Position numbers and translations under genes: made by a program. The notes below the pieces were generated by a model. The model ran no database searches. It was not told where the DNA came from and worked only from the letters and a program-made list of their open reading frames with translations. A stretch of 19,556 nucleotides of DNA from Acidobacteriota bacterium. Lineage in GTDB: Bacteria; Acidobacteriota; Terriglobia; Terriglobales; Acidobacteriaceae. Location of the stretch: assembly GCA_021809235.1 (NCBI GenBank), contig JAKBAG010000024.1, positions 1-19,556 on the forward strand, written 5' to 3'. Positions 7,321 through 14,292 of the stretch are shown here, one piece after another. Numbering within the stretch: the stretch's first letter is position 1; each line of letters opens with the position of its first letter.

Positions 7321-8628
7321 TTATTCGTAGCGCAGGGCTTCCGCAGGCAGAATGCGTGCCGCCGCCGAAGAGGGGTAAAGCGTGGCGGCAAGCGCGATCC
7401 CGATGGAGACAGCGGCCACGAGCAGTCCGTCCGAAAGTCGGGGGGCAAAGGGCAGCGTATCCAGGTTGTAGAGGGATGCGGAGAGATGGATGATCGGGTA
7501 GTGCCCACCGATCCAGGCCCCGAGATACCCGAGCGCCAGGCCCAGAGCGGTGCCGATCAGGCTGATGAGCAGTCCCTGCAGGAGAAAGATGCGGCGAATC
7601 TGTGCCGGCTCGACGCCGAAGCTCATCAGGATGGCGATGTCGCGGGTCTTTTCCATCACCATCATGGTGAGCGCAATCAGGATGTTCAGCGCCGCGACCA
7701 GCACGATGAGGCCAAGGATCAGGAAGGTGACGACCCGTTGCAGGGCCAGAGCGCGAAAGAGTTCGTGATTCTCCTCCATCCAACTGGTGGCCTGGAAGCC
7801 CTTGCCTGCGGCCTGCTCGACGGTGCGAGCGATGCGGTCTGCCGCGTAGATGTCATCGACGCGGAAGTCGATGACGGTGATCAGGTCAGGCTCGGCAAAG
7901 AGACGCTGGGCATCGCTGAGCCGGATGTATCCCATCCCGGAGTCGTACTGGTAGAAGCCGGAATGGGAGATGCCGACGAGACGGAAGCGCACATACTTGG
8001 GAACGATACCCAGGGGTGTGAGTTCACCCTGCGGGCTGATGACCATGACGGAGTCGCCGACGGAGGCTCCGATGGTCTCGGCCAGATCGCTGCCCAGAAT
8101 GATGGGCGGCAGCTGGGCGTCAGTCGCAGGCGCTGACTCTGTGTCTGACGCTGCGCCGGGCCTGGACGCTGCGCCGGGCTGGGAGGGGGAATCGGGAGCC
8201 AGCTGCGCGAAGGCTCCTGCCGGGGAAGCAGTCTTTGCCAGATGGCTGATGCGATCCTCTTCGGCAGGCAGGATTCCCTTGAGCAAGGCACCGCCGTCGC
8301 GCGGGCCGCGCGCCACGAGCACCTGCTCATAGAGTCCGGGGGCATCGGCAACGATGTGGGGTAGCTTGCCCAGGCGATCGACAAGCGGTCGCCAGTCGCG
8401 TATGCCGCGCGCGTCGGTGCGCAGCAGGTCAATGTGCGCGGAACTGCCGAGCAGGCGATCCTGCAGGTCGCGCCGCATGCCATTGGTAATGGCGAGAGCA
8501 AGGATCAGGGCCGCGACACCGGCTGCGATGCCAAGGATGGAAATGGCGGTGACCAGCCCGATGACCGCCTGTCTTCGCCGCGCGCGCAGATAGCGCACGG
8601 CGAAGAAGAGTTCAAAGCTGAGCTTCAC
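7321..8628 (-). CDS. FtsX-like ABC permease, LolC/LolE family
   Basis: An inner-membrane permease of 435 residues, like LolC/LolE, which extract lipoproteins from the inner membrane for transfer to the outer membrane. The N-terminus ELFFAVRYLRARRRQ, followed by a first helix (about 22-48) and ITNGMRRDLQDRLLG, is characteristic. A large periplasmic MacB-type domain follows, then three C-terminal helices with MEKTRDIAILMSFG and FLLQGLLISLIGTALG. The periplasmic domain carries a Pro/Ala/Ser-rich stretch around residues 140-165, partly encoded by an 18-bp tandem duplication. Start is GTG 8628, supported by GGAG 7 bases upstream and a GTGA overlap with the stop of the beta-propeller gene. No LolD-type ATPase is adjacent, so its partner must lie elsewhere. 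Whether it moves lipoproteins or another substrate is not settled. Confidence 0.88.
   Translation of the reverse strand: MKLSFELFFAVRYLRARRRQAVIGLVTAISILGIAAGVAALILALAITNGMRRDLQDRLLGSSAHIDLLRTDARGIRDWRPLVDRLGKLPHIVADAPGLYEQVLVARGPRDGGALLKGILPAEEDRISHLAKTASPAGAFAQLAPDSPSQPGAASRPGAASDTESAPATDAQLPPIILGSDLAETIGASVGDSVMVISPQGELTPLGIVPKYVRFRLVGISHSGFYQYDSGMGYIRLSDAQRLFAEPDLITVIDFRVDDIYAADRIARTVEQAAGKGFQATSWMEENHELFRALALQRVVTFLILGLIVLVAALNILIALTMMVMEKTRDIAILMSFGVEPAQIRRIFLLQGLLISLIGTALGLALGYLGAWIGGHYPIIHLSASLYNLDTLPFAPRLSDGLLVAAVSIGIALAATLYPSSAAARILPAEALRYE
8147..8182. repeat. 18-bp tandem duplication in permease gene
   Basis: Two adjacent 18-bp units, beginning GACGCTGCGCCGGGC, differ by a single transposition near the end. 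They encode the repeated residues RPGAAS/QPGAAS in the periplasmic linker of the LolC/E-like protein. Probably a replication-slippage product in a disordered stretch. Confidence 0.7.
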
Positions 8629-11000
8629 TTGCCGGCTCCGGACTGGGTGGAGCTGCGGTTGGCCGCCGGAGCTGCCGCGACCAGAATTTTGGCCACGGCT
8701 GCGTTGTCAAAGCGGTCATAGACGCGGACGGCGATCCGGTGCTCGGCGGATGGATCGTCCTGCTGCGGCAGCGGGAGCTGCAGGCGATAGTGCTCGGTGC
8801 GCGCGTCGGACAGGCTGCCGACCGGCTCGACGTACTGCCAGGGACCGGCATCGATCGAGTACTGGGCGCGTTCGATGGGCGAGGTTGCATCCTGAGCCGA
8901 CCACTCCACGGGGATACAGTGCGCTGCTGCGGAACAGGCAGTGGTGACGGCACCGGCGTGCAGGTCCTGAATCTGCGGGGGTGTGGTGTCGAGCACAAAG
9001 CGGTCGCTGGTAAGCTCGCCCTCAAGCGCATCCTTGGGGGTGTGCGAGGGCAGATCACTGGCCACGACACGTACCTGGTAGCCGCCGTCGGGGATGGTGT
9101 CCGCATCGAAGCTCCAGGCCTTCTCCTGCAGATTGCGCTTCAGGGGGAGCCAGCGTTGTTCTCCGTCGCCACGGAGATAGAGCGAATAGGAGAGCGTGTC
9201 GCCGTTGTCGTCATGTGCCGCCCAGCGGACGGTGACCGCGGAGCGATCTTTCTGCGCCTGCAGTGGGCTGCTGGTTGAGGCGGAATCGGAGGCGGTGCTG
9301 TCGCTGCTGCTCGGAAAGCTGATGTTGACGGTTTGCGAGCTGCTGGAGGCCGGCTGCGGTGCGTAGCGGGCTCCGGGAGCCACCACAATGGCATCGACTA
9401 CTGGTGCGGCATTGACGGGGAGGTAGTTGACGCCGACGCCGGAAAGATGGCCGCCGGGATCGAGGACGGCCTTCCACTGCAGATAGCGCCCGGCAGGGGA
9501 GGCAATCTGGTTGTCCTTGAGCGGCATCCAGTCGGTCCAGCCCCAGTCGCTCTGCCGCCGCACGGGCTGTTCGACGTTGCCGGAGCGGGTCCAGAGGTGG
9601 TAGCCGGTGGAGTCCGGATCGACCTCGACGCGACCCCAGCGGGCGAGCGCACCGGCATCCAGAACGCTGCTGGCGTAGGCATGCTCGGAGCTGCTGCCGC
9701 CATCGGCCAGTCGATAGACGCTGCCGGGGTTGGCGGTGGCAATCAGCCAGTCCTGACCGGAGGGGACAAGAGCCAGTGCCTGCTGGGCATTCACATGGGC
9801 CAGGTCGCGCTCGACGCCATCCTTCTGGATGAGCAGAATCCTGCCCTGATTGCCGGTGACGGCGAGAAGGCCGTTGGCCGTGGCCGCCAGCCCGTAGACG
9901 ATTTCGTCATGCCCCTGCCAGATTTTGCGCGGGGCCTGTCCGTCGGTCAGCGCATCGATTTCGGTTCCATCGGGAAGCGTGGAACTGGCATTGGCCGCCT
10001 GGACACTGCCGGGCTGGCTGAAGGTGATGGTGATGCTCTGGCCGCCGCTGGAGACCGGCAATGCGGGCAGCGGGGTGTGCGATTTGTCTCCGGCATTGGC
10101 CACCCAGAGGGTGCCTTGGTTATCGACGGCCAGCGCGGTGACCTCGCGGTGAGGCGCGGCAAAGAGGACGACCGCCTTGCCATCCGGACGGATGCGATAG
10201 ACCAGCCCCGAGCCGTCACTGCCTGCGATCAGATTGCCTGCTTTGTCCCAGGCCAGGGAGCGGATGTGCTGCTCATCGCTGACGAAGAAGCGGGTGGTTG
10301 TGCTGGCCGGCTGCCGTGGGTCCAGGCGGTAGATGACTCCCGGCCCGCCGGTGGCGAGATAGAGGCGGCCTGACGCGTCGAAGGTCATGGCCCAGATGTA
10401 ATGCGCTTTGCCGGTTGCAGCGGGGCTCTTTGCGGCTTTTTCTGCTGGATGATCCTCGGCTCCCAGATCGAAGATGGGTTTGGCTGTTTCGGTATCGAGG
10501 GCGGAGGTCGCCTCCGGATCGATTCGATAGACCCGGCCCTCGGGCATGGTCGCCGCGTAGATGGCACCGTCCGGACCCACGGCCAGCGCCTGAATGGCCA
10601 GCGCCTTGGTCTTCAGCAGCGTGGTGGCCGTCTTCCCATCCGGGCTGAGACGCAGCACGGAGGCGGGTGTGCCGGTGCCGACCAGAATCTGCCCATGGGC
10701 ATCGGTGGCCAGGGACCAGACAAAGGTGGAGGATGTCTGCTGCAGCTGCGTGGCTAGGGGTCCGCGGCGCAGAATGCCATCGGAGGAGACAGAGACGCCG
10801 AGCGGTGTACCTTTGGTTAACTCGGCTGCCGACTGTGTCCAGAGCTGTGTTCCCTGCGCGCGCGCCGGACAGAGACCGGAAGCTGCCAGCAGCAGTCCCA
10901 GCAGAAGTGCCTGCGCGGGGCGGCGGGAAACGATCCGGCGGGGAAGGCCGGAAACATCACTTGCAAGGGAGGCGCGGCGTGCCAAAGAGGAAGAATTCAT
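8625..11000 (-). CDS. Secreted beta-propeller protein
   Basis: A 791-residue exported protein. An N-terminal basic region and hydrophobic core (ALLLGLLLAASG) end at PARA-Q near residue 48, a probable signal peptidase I site. There is no lipobox. Residues 50-480 or so carry repeated strand-turn units of the type LATDAHGQILVGTG, LAVGPDGAIYAAT, LAWDKAGNLIAGSDG and LAVDNQGTLWVAN, typical of a two-component-regulator or NHL-like beta-propeller. The C-terminal third looks like beta-sandwich domains (VTVRWAAHDDNGDTLSYSLYLRG; RFVLDTTPPQI), akin to fibronectin-type modules. Start ATG 11000 excludes a 19-residue upstream extension. No Shine-Dalgarno is visible, and TACACT lies 10 bases upstream. Its stop overlaps the LolC/E start by 4 bases, so the two are made together. 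Function unknown. Confidence 0.85.
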   Translation of the reverse strand: MNSSSLARRASLASDVSGLPRRIVSRRPAQALLLGLLLAASGLCPARAQGTQLWTQSAAELTKGTPLGVSVSSDGILRRGPLATQLQQTSSTFVWSLATDAHGQILVGTGTPASVLRLSPDGKTATTLLKTKALAIQALAVGPDGAIYAATMPEGRVYRIDPEATSALDTETAKPIFDLGAEDHPAEKAAKSPAATGKAHYIWAMTFDASGRLYLATGGPGVIYRLDPRQPASTTTRFFVSDEQHIRSLAWDKAGNLIAGSDGSGLVYRIRPDGKAVVLFAAPHREVTALAVDNQGTLWVANAGDKSHTPLPALPVSSGGQSITITFSQPGSVQAANASSTLPDGTEIDALTDGQAPRKIWQGHDEIVYGLAATANGLLAVTGNQGRILLIQKDGVERDLAHVNAQQALALVPSGQDWLIATANPGSVYRLADGGSSSEHAYASSVLDAGALARWGRVEVDPDSTGYHLWTRSGNVEQPVRRQSDWGWTDWMPLKDNQIASPAGRYLQWKAVLDPGGHLSGVGVNYLPVNAAPVVDAIVVAPGARYAPQPASSSSQTVNISFPSSSDSTASDSASTSSPLQAQKDRSAVTVRWAAHDDNGDTLSYSLYLRGDGEQRWLPLKRNLQEKAWSFDADTIPDGGYQVRVVASDLPSHTPKDALEGELTSDRFVLDTTPPQIQDLHAGAVTTACSAAAHCIPVEWSAQDATSPIERAQYSIDAGPWQYVEPVGSLSDARTEHYRLQLPLPQQDDPSAEHRIAVRVYDRFDNAAVAKILVAAAPAANRSSTQSGAGK

Positions 11001-11010
11001 GCTGAGGCTG

Positions 11011-11016
11011 AGTGTA
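11011..11016 (-). promoter_or_regulatory. Possible -10 upstream of beta-propeller gene
   Basis: TACACT on the minus strand ends 10 bases before ATG 11000. A start 7 bases downstream would leave a 4-base leader with no Shine-Dalgarno, so translation would be nearly leaderless. No clear -35. Confidence 0.35.
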
Positions 11017-11096
11017 CTAAAAGCGACGGCAGAGTGGCGCACAGTGCCGGGCGGCAATGCGCGCCATGCCCTCCAATCGGGGAGCGGGATCCGGCT

Positions 11097-12104
11097 CTAG
11101 TTGGCCAAAACGGCGCGATACCGGACCCGGTTTTTCTTCACCTTTTCGATGGCCTCATTGGCCTTCTGCATGGGGAAGGATTCGGTCTGCGCCTTGACAC
11201 CGTGACGGGCGGCGACGTCGAGCATCTCCCGCAACCGGTGCGGGCTGCCGATCGGGCTTCCGGTGATGGTGCGCACGCCGGAGATGAGCGGGAAGGCATG
11301 GAAGGTGACCGGCGAGGGCGGGACACCGACGAAGCAAAGCGTTCCGGTGGGACGGAGGGCGTTGACGTAGCTCATCCAGTCCTGGTCCGCGTTGATGGTG
11401 GTCAGGATGAAGTCAAAGCGTCCGGCGACTTCGCGCATGGCCTTGGTTTCCCGCGTGTTGACGAAGTGGTGCGCGCCGAGCGCGCGTGCTTCTTCCTCCT
11501 TGGCAGCCGAGGTGGAGAATGCGGTGACCTCTGCGCCAAAGACCCGTGCAAATTGCAGGGCAATGTGCCCCAGACCGCCAATGCCCACCACGCCCACCCG
11601 CGAGGAGGGGTTGATGCCATGGCTGCGCAAGGGGGAGTAGACCGTGATGCCGCCACAGAGCAGCGGTGCGGCGCCTTCACTGGACAGCGCATCGGGAACC
11701 GGAACAGCAAAGCGGGCATTGACACGGACAGAGTCGGCATAGCCGCCGTGCCGGTGGACGCAGGTAGCCTCTGCCGTGGGGCACAGATTCTCCATGCCCT
11801 GGGAGCACCATTCGCACAGTCCGCAGGAGTTGGACTGCCAGCCGACGCCAACCCGCTGGCCAATCGCGAGCGACTTGACCTCAGAGCCGAGGGCTGTGAC
11901 CTTGCCTACAATTTCGTGGCCGGGAATGAAGGGAAATTGACTGATTCCCCAGTCGTTGGAGATCAGATGCAGATCACTGTGACAGATGCCGCAGTGGGTG
12001 ATTTGGATCTCGATTTCCTGCGGCTTGAGTTCGCCTGGATTGTAGCGAAAAGGCAGAAGCTCTGCGCCGGCAGCATGGGCTGCTAGTCCTTGAATCTGTT
12101 TCAT
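11097..12104 (-). CDS. Zinc-dependent alcohol dehydrogenase (NAD(P))
   Basis: A 335-residue medium-chain dehydrogenase/reductase of the cinnamyl-alcohol/YahK-like group, which interconverts alcohols and aldehydes with NAD(P)H. Catalytic zinc ligands are C38 (THCGICHSD), H63-E64 (PGHE) and C150. Four structural-zinc cysteines are at 94, 97, 100 and 108 (CGLCEWCSQGMENLC). The Rossmann motif is GVVGIGGLGH (171-180). Length is normal for the family. ATG 12104 is preceded by GGGGAAG about 4 bases upstream. The frame stays open further upstream, but that sequence is a shadow of the S55 gene. It lies 121 bases after the S55 gene on the same strand, with a TACACT at 12228-12233 as a possible promoter element, so co-transcription is uncertain. 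Substrate unknown. Confidence 0.93.
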   Translation of the reverse strand: MKQIQGLAAHAAGAELLPFRYNPGELKPQEIEIQITHCGICHSDLHLISNDWGISQFPFIPGHEIVGKVTALGSEVKSLAIGQRVGVGWQSNSCGLCEWCSQGMENLCPTAEATCVHRHGGYADSVRVNARFAVPVPDALSSEGAAPLLCGGITVYSPLRSHGINPSSRVGVVGIGGLGHIALQFARVFGAEVTAFSTSAAKEEEARALGAHHFVNTRETKAMREVAGRFDFILTTINADQDWMSYVNALRPTGTLCFVGVPPSPVTFHAFPLISGVRTITGSPIGSPHRLREMLDVAARHGVKAQTESFPMQKANEAIEKVKKNRVRYRAVLAN

Positions 12105-12225
12105 CACACTTCCCCGGAACTTCCTGAATGGCCCCAAAGTACGACAGTTGTGCAGGGGGCGGAATTGCCCGTGCCGCCTGCGCGCCGCCGAGATGCCAGA
12201 AGCGCAGGCATCCCGTGGACTCTCC
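12105..12225. other. Intergenic region, S55 gene to ADH
   Basis: A 121-base gap containing the ADH ribosome binding site and a perfect 6-bp inverted repeat GATGCC - 9 bases - GGCATC (12192-12212). The repeat lacks a following T-tract on the minus strand, so a terminator for the S55 gene is not convincing. No ORF or RNA gene is supported. Confidence 0.4.
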
Positions 12226-14100
12226 CTAGTGTAACCCGCCCCCGGCTGTGATGTGCAGTTCGAGTGTCCGATAGCCGCGCAGCGCCCCATCGACCGGGAC
12301 ACTGTCAGCAATCTGCAGCGACTCGCCGTTGAGTCCGGCAGCGGATGCCTGATGCAGCGGCTCCATGGCATTGGCCATGGACAAGGGCAGATCGGAGAGA
12401 ATGCGACCGTCCATCGAGGCCTGTGCCTGCGGCAACAGCAGGCTGAGATACAGCCGGTTCTGGGCATGCTGCTGCTGCATGCGGTTCAGCATGGCGGCAA
12501 ATCCCGCCGGATCATGACCGGGTGCTGTGGCCGCCAGCGTGCGATCGAGGGTGGCGCCATCGCTGACAAGAATCCGCATGGTGCCGGGCGGCAGATTCTG
12601 CGGCAGCCGGGCCTGCAGATGCACGACCTGTGCCGGCTGCTGCCATCGATGCACGGTAGCCTCAAGCGCGATGGTATCGCCGGCGTGGACAATGCCGGAG
12701 GAAAGCAGGCGCACGGCATCGAGCGTGGTGGCGCGATTCCCTGTCAGCGCGTCGATATGCAGATCGAGCCCGGCAATGGAAACGGCAGCCGGAGTGCGCA
12801 GCGAGCTGGCGTAGAGTGCATCGAAGGCGGATCCGACTCCGAGGGCAGCGGCCAGCTGTGGAGCCATGTTTCCGCCGGGCGTTCCCCAACTGTCGATGGG
12901 AACCGGCGGCGCTCCGGTGAGGCGGATGGTCCCGGTTACGTGATAGCTGGTATCGGCTGAGCTTTGGTTGGTTTCCAGCAGCAGCTGATAGACGGAGACC
13001 AGCAGCGCGGAAGAGGTCATCGTGGGAAGGTTGAGGATTTCCACATGGTGGGTTACGGTTTGCGTGCCGGTGGTCACGGCAACCCGAATCGGGATCATCG
13101 CCGCATGCGCACCGAGGAGTCCACCGATGGCTGCATCGCGATCTTCTGTGAATGCGCCGATGGTGGCCCCGGTATTGATGATCTTGAAGGCATTGAGCGG
13201 CGACGGCAGGGTAGCCACTACGTCTGCCCGGGTCATGGGCAGCGAGACATTGCCGGCCTGCAGCACCGGATGGCCGCAGGCCAGCAGGTGATGCGCGTCG
13301 ACGTAGGTGACGGTGCAGGTGGCGGCAATCTCCAGATCGCCGCGCACCATCTGCAGACTGACGGCAGAGCCGGGCAGAATCGGGGAGTGGTCCTCAGTGG
13401 CGCTGGCGGAGTTGCCGAGCGGACCGCCGACGGCAATCTTTTCCAGCCCGGTACCGGCCATGCGCTGCCGCCAGAGCTGGATGGCTGCGTCGGAAAACCC
13501 GCTCATCAGCAGCGGTGTGTCCATGGCTTGAATCAAAGGCGCTGCGGGCTGCTGTTGCGAGTTGTACGGGAGCATCTGCTGCGGAACTGCGGCTACAGCC
13601 GATGCAGCGATGCCGGAGGACTGAATCTGATCGCGCACCTCCAGCATTTGTTCGATGGGCGTGATGCCGGCGATAGGCTCCTTGCTGAACTGGCCGATGC
13701 GGTAGGAAAGTGCGCCCATCAGGCGATTGCCCACATAGACCGGGCTGCCGCTCATGCCGGCCACTACTCCGGTGTACTCCGGTTTGGCACCTTGCAGGCG
13801 GGCCAGAATCAGGTCGCGCCCGGGTCCGCGTGCTCCGCGCAGAATGCCCAGAATCTCCACTTGCATGGGCTCCGGCGCGGTCCCCTCAAAGACCGTCCAG
13901 GCAGTGGCCATCAGCCCGCGATGGACCTCCGACAGGGGGAAAACCCCACCGGTGGAAGCGGGCGGCTGCGGGGCTGCCGGAAGTGCTGCGCTTGCGGCCT
14001 GCACTGTGGACAGGCAGACCACGAGCGTACCCACAGCGGCGCCGGTTTTTTTGAAAAGGACAAAAATGCGGTGAAATTTTCTTTGGGCAACGATGCTCAC
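12226..14100 (-). CDS. SpoIVB-like peptidase S55 domain protein
   Basis: A 624-residue exported protein. The N-terminus has a basic start and a hydrophobic stretch (VGTLVVCLSTVQAASA), likely cleaved near residue 39. The S55 features are the serine motif GVVAGMSGSPVYVGN (about 111-125), followed by GALSYRIGQFSKEPIAGITPIEQML, and a later histidine motif LLACGHPVL (H277). Known S55 peptidases (B. subtilis SpoIVB) are serine proteases using Ser in GMSGSP and a His. There the His comes first; here the Ser motif precedes it. Residues 340-624 look mainly beta and are not recognised. The start is GTG 14100, giving a complete signal peptide. There is no Shine-Dalgarno, and a palindrome abuts the start codon. 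It is divergent from a VWFA-related gene. Whether it is an active protease is unknown. Confidence 0.85.
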   Translation of the reverse strand: MSIVAQRKFHRIFVLFKKTGAAVGTLVVCLSTVQAASAALPAAPQPPASTGGVFPLSEVHRGLMATAWTVFEGTAPEPMQVEILGILRGARGPGRDLILARLQGAKPEYTGVVAGMSGSPVYVGNRLMGALSYRIGQFSKEPIAGITPIEQMLEVRDQIQSSGIAASAVAAVPQQMLPYNSQQQPAAPLIQAMDTPLLMSGFSDAAIQLWRQRMAGTGLEKIAVGGPLGNSASATEDHSPILPGSAVSLQMVRGDLEIAATCTVTYVDAHHLLACGHPVLQAGNVSLPMTRADVVATLPSPLNAFKIINTGATIGAFTEDRDAAIGGLLGAHAAMIPIRVAVTTGTQTVTHHVEILNLPTMTSSALLVSVYQLLLETNQSSADTSYHVTGTIRLTGAPPVPIDSWGTPGGNMAPQLAAALGVGSAFDALYASSLRTPAAVSIAGLDLHIDALTGNRATTLDAVRLLSSGIVHAGDTIALEATVHRWQQPAQVVHLQARLPQNLPPGTMRILVSDGATLDRTLAATAPGHDPAGFAAMLNRMQQQHAQNRLYLSLLLPQAQASMDGRILSDLPLSMANAMEPLHQASAAGLNGESLQIADSVPVDGALRGYRTLELHITAGGGLH

Positions 14101-14116
14101 GTCTACTAATGTAGAC
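14101..14116. promoter_or_regulatory. 16-bp perfect palindrome, candidate operator
   Basis: GTCTAC-TAAT-GTAGAC is a perfect inverted repeat in the divergent region, directly abutting the GTG of the S55 gene. It has CTAC-N4-GTAG geometry, and one half contains TGTAG/CTACA, as in BlaI/MecI/CopY-type operators (inference from remembered consensus). A minus-strand TACATT inside it (14108-14113) could be the -10 for the S55 gene. A plus-strand TAATGT (14107-14112), with TTGGGC 18 bases upstream, could serve the VWFA gene. A bound repressor would therefore cover both. Confidence 0.55.
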
Positions 14117-14140
14117 GGCAGAGCCTGCCTTCTGCGGATC

Positions 14141-14174
14141 GATTCTCCGGAACTTCCCGATTCCTTCCGGAATC
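14141..14174. repeat. Inverted repeat in VWFA leader
   Basis: GATTC(T)CCGGAA and TTCCGGAATC pair as a long stem with a 2-base bulge and a 12-base loop. It lies in the 176-base region upstream of the VWFA-related gene and downstream of the palindrome, so it may form a 5'-UTR hairpin. There is no T-tract. Confidence 0.4.
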
Positions 14175-14292
14175 GCGGCAGACGCGTTGGCGCCGGGCCG
14201 GTTGGAGCAGGAGTTATGGACAGTGCTTCCGGGCTTGCGAAGTCCGGAGCAGGGAATGGCAGTCGAAGGACGTTTCAGGCAGGGTGTTTCCC

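Noticed and set aside
7037..7783. N-terminal extension of the HAD frame into the LolC/E gene
   Set aside because: The residues have no HAD-like content and overlap permease codons with clear helices. A local start at 7036 fits the family length.
9333..10373. 346-residue plus-strand ORF antisense to the beta-propeller gene
   Set aside because: The minus strand has clear repeated propeller blades here. The antisense frame has no signal peptide, domain or ribosome binding site support.
11034..12086. 350-residue plus-strand ORF antisense to ADH
   Set aside because: ADH zinc ligands and Rossmann motif are complete on the minus strand.
12964..14109. 381-residue plus-strand ORF antisense to the S55 gene
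   Set aside because: It is covered by the S55 protein with its signal peptide and motifs, and the antisense frame shows no domain.
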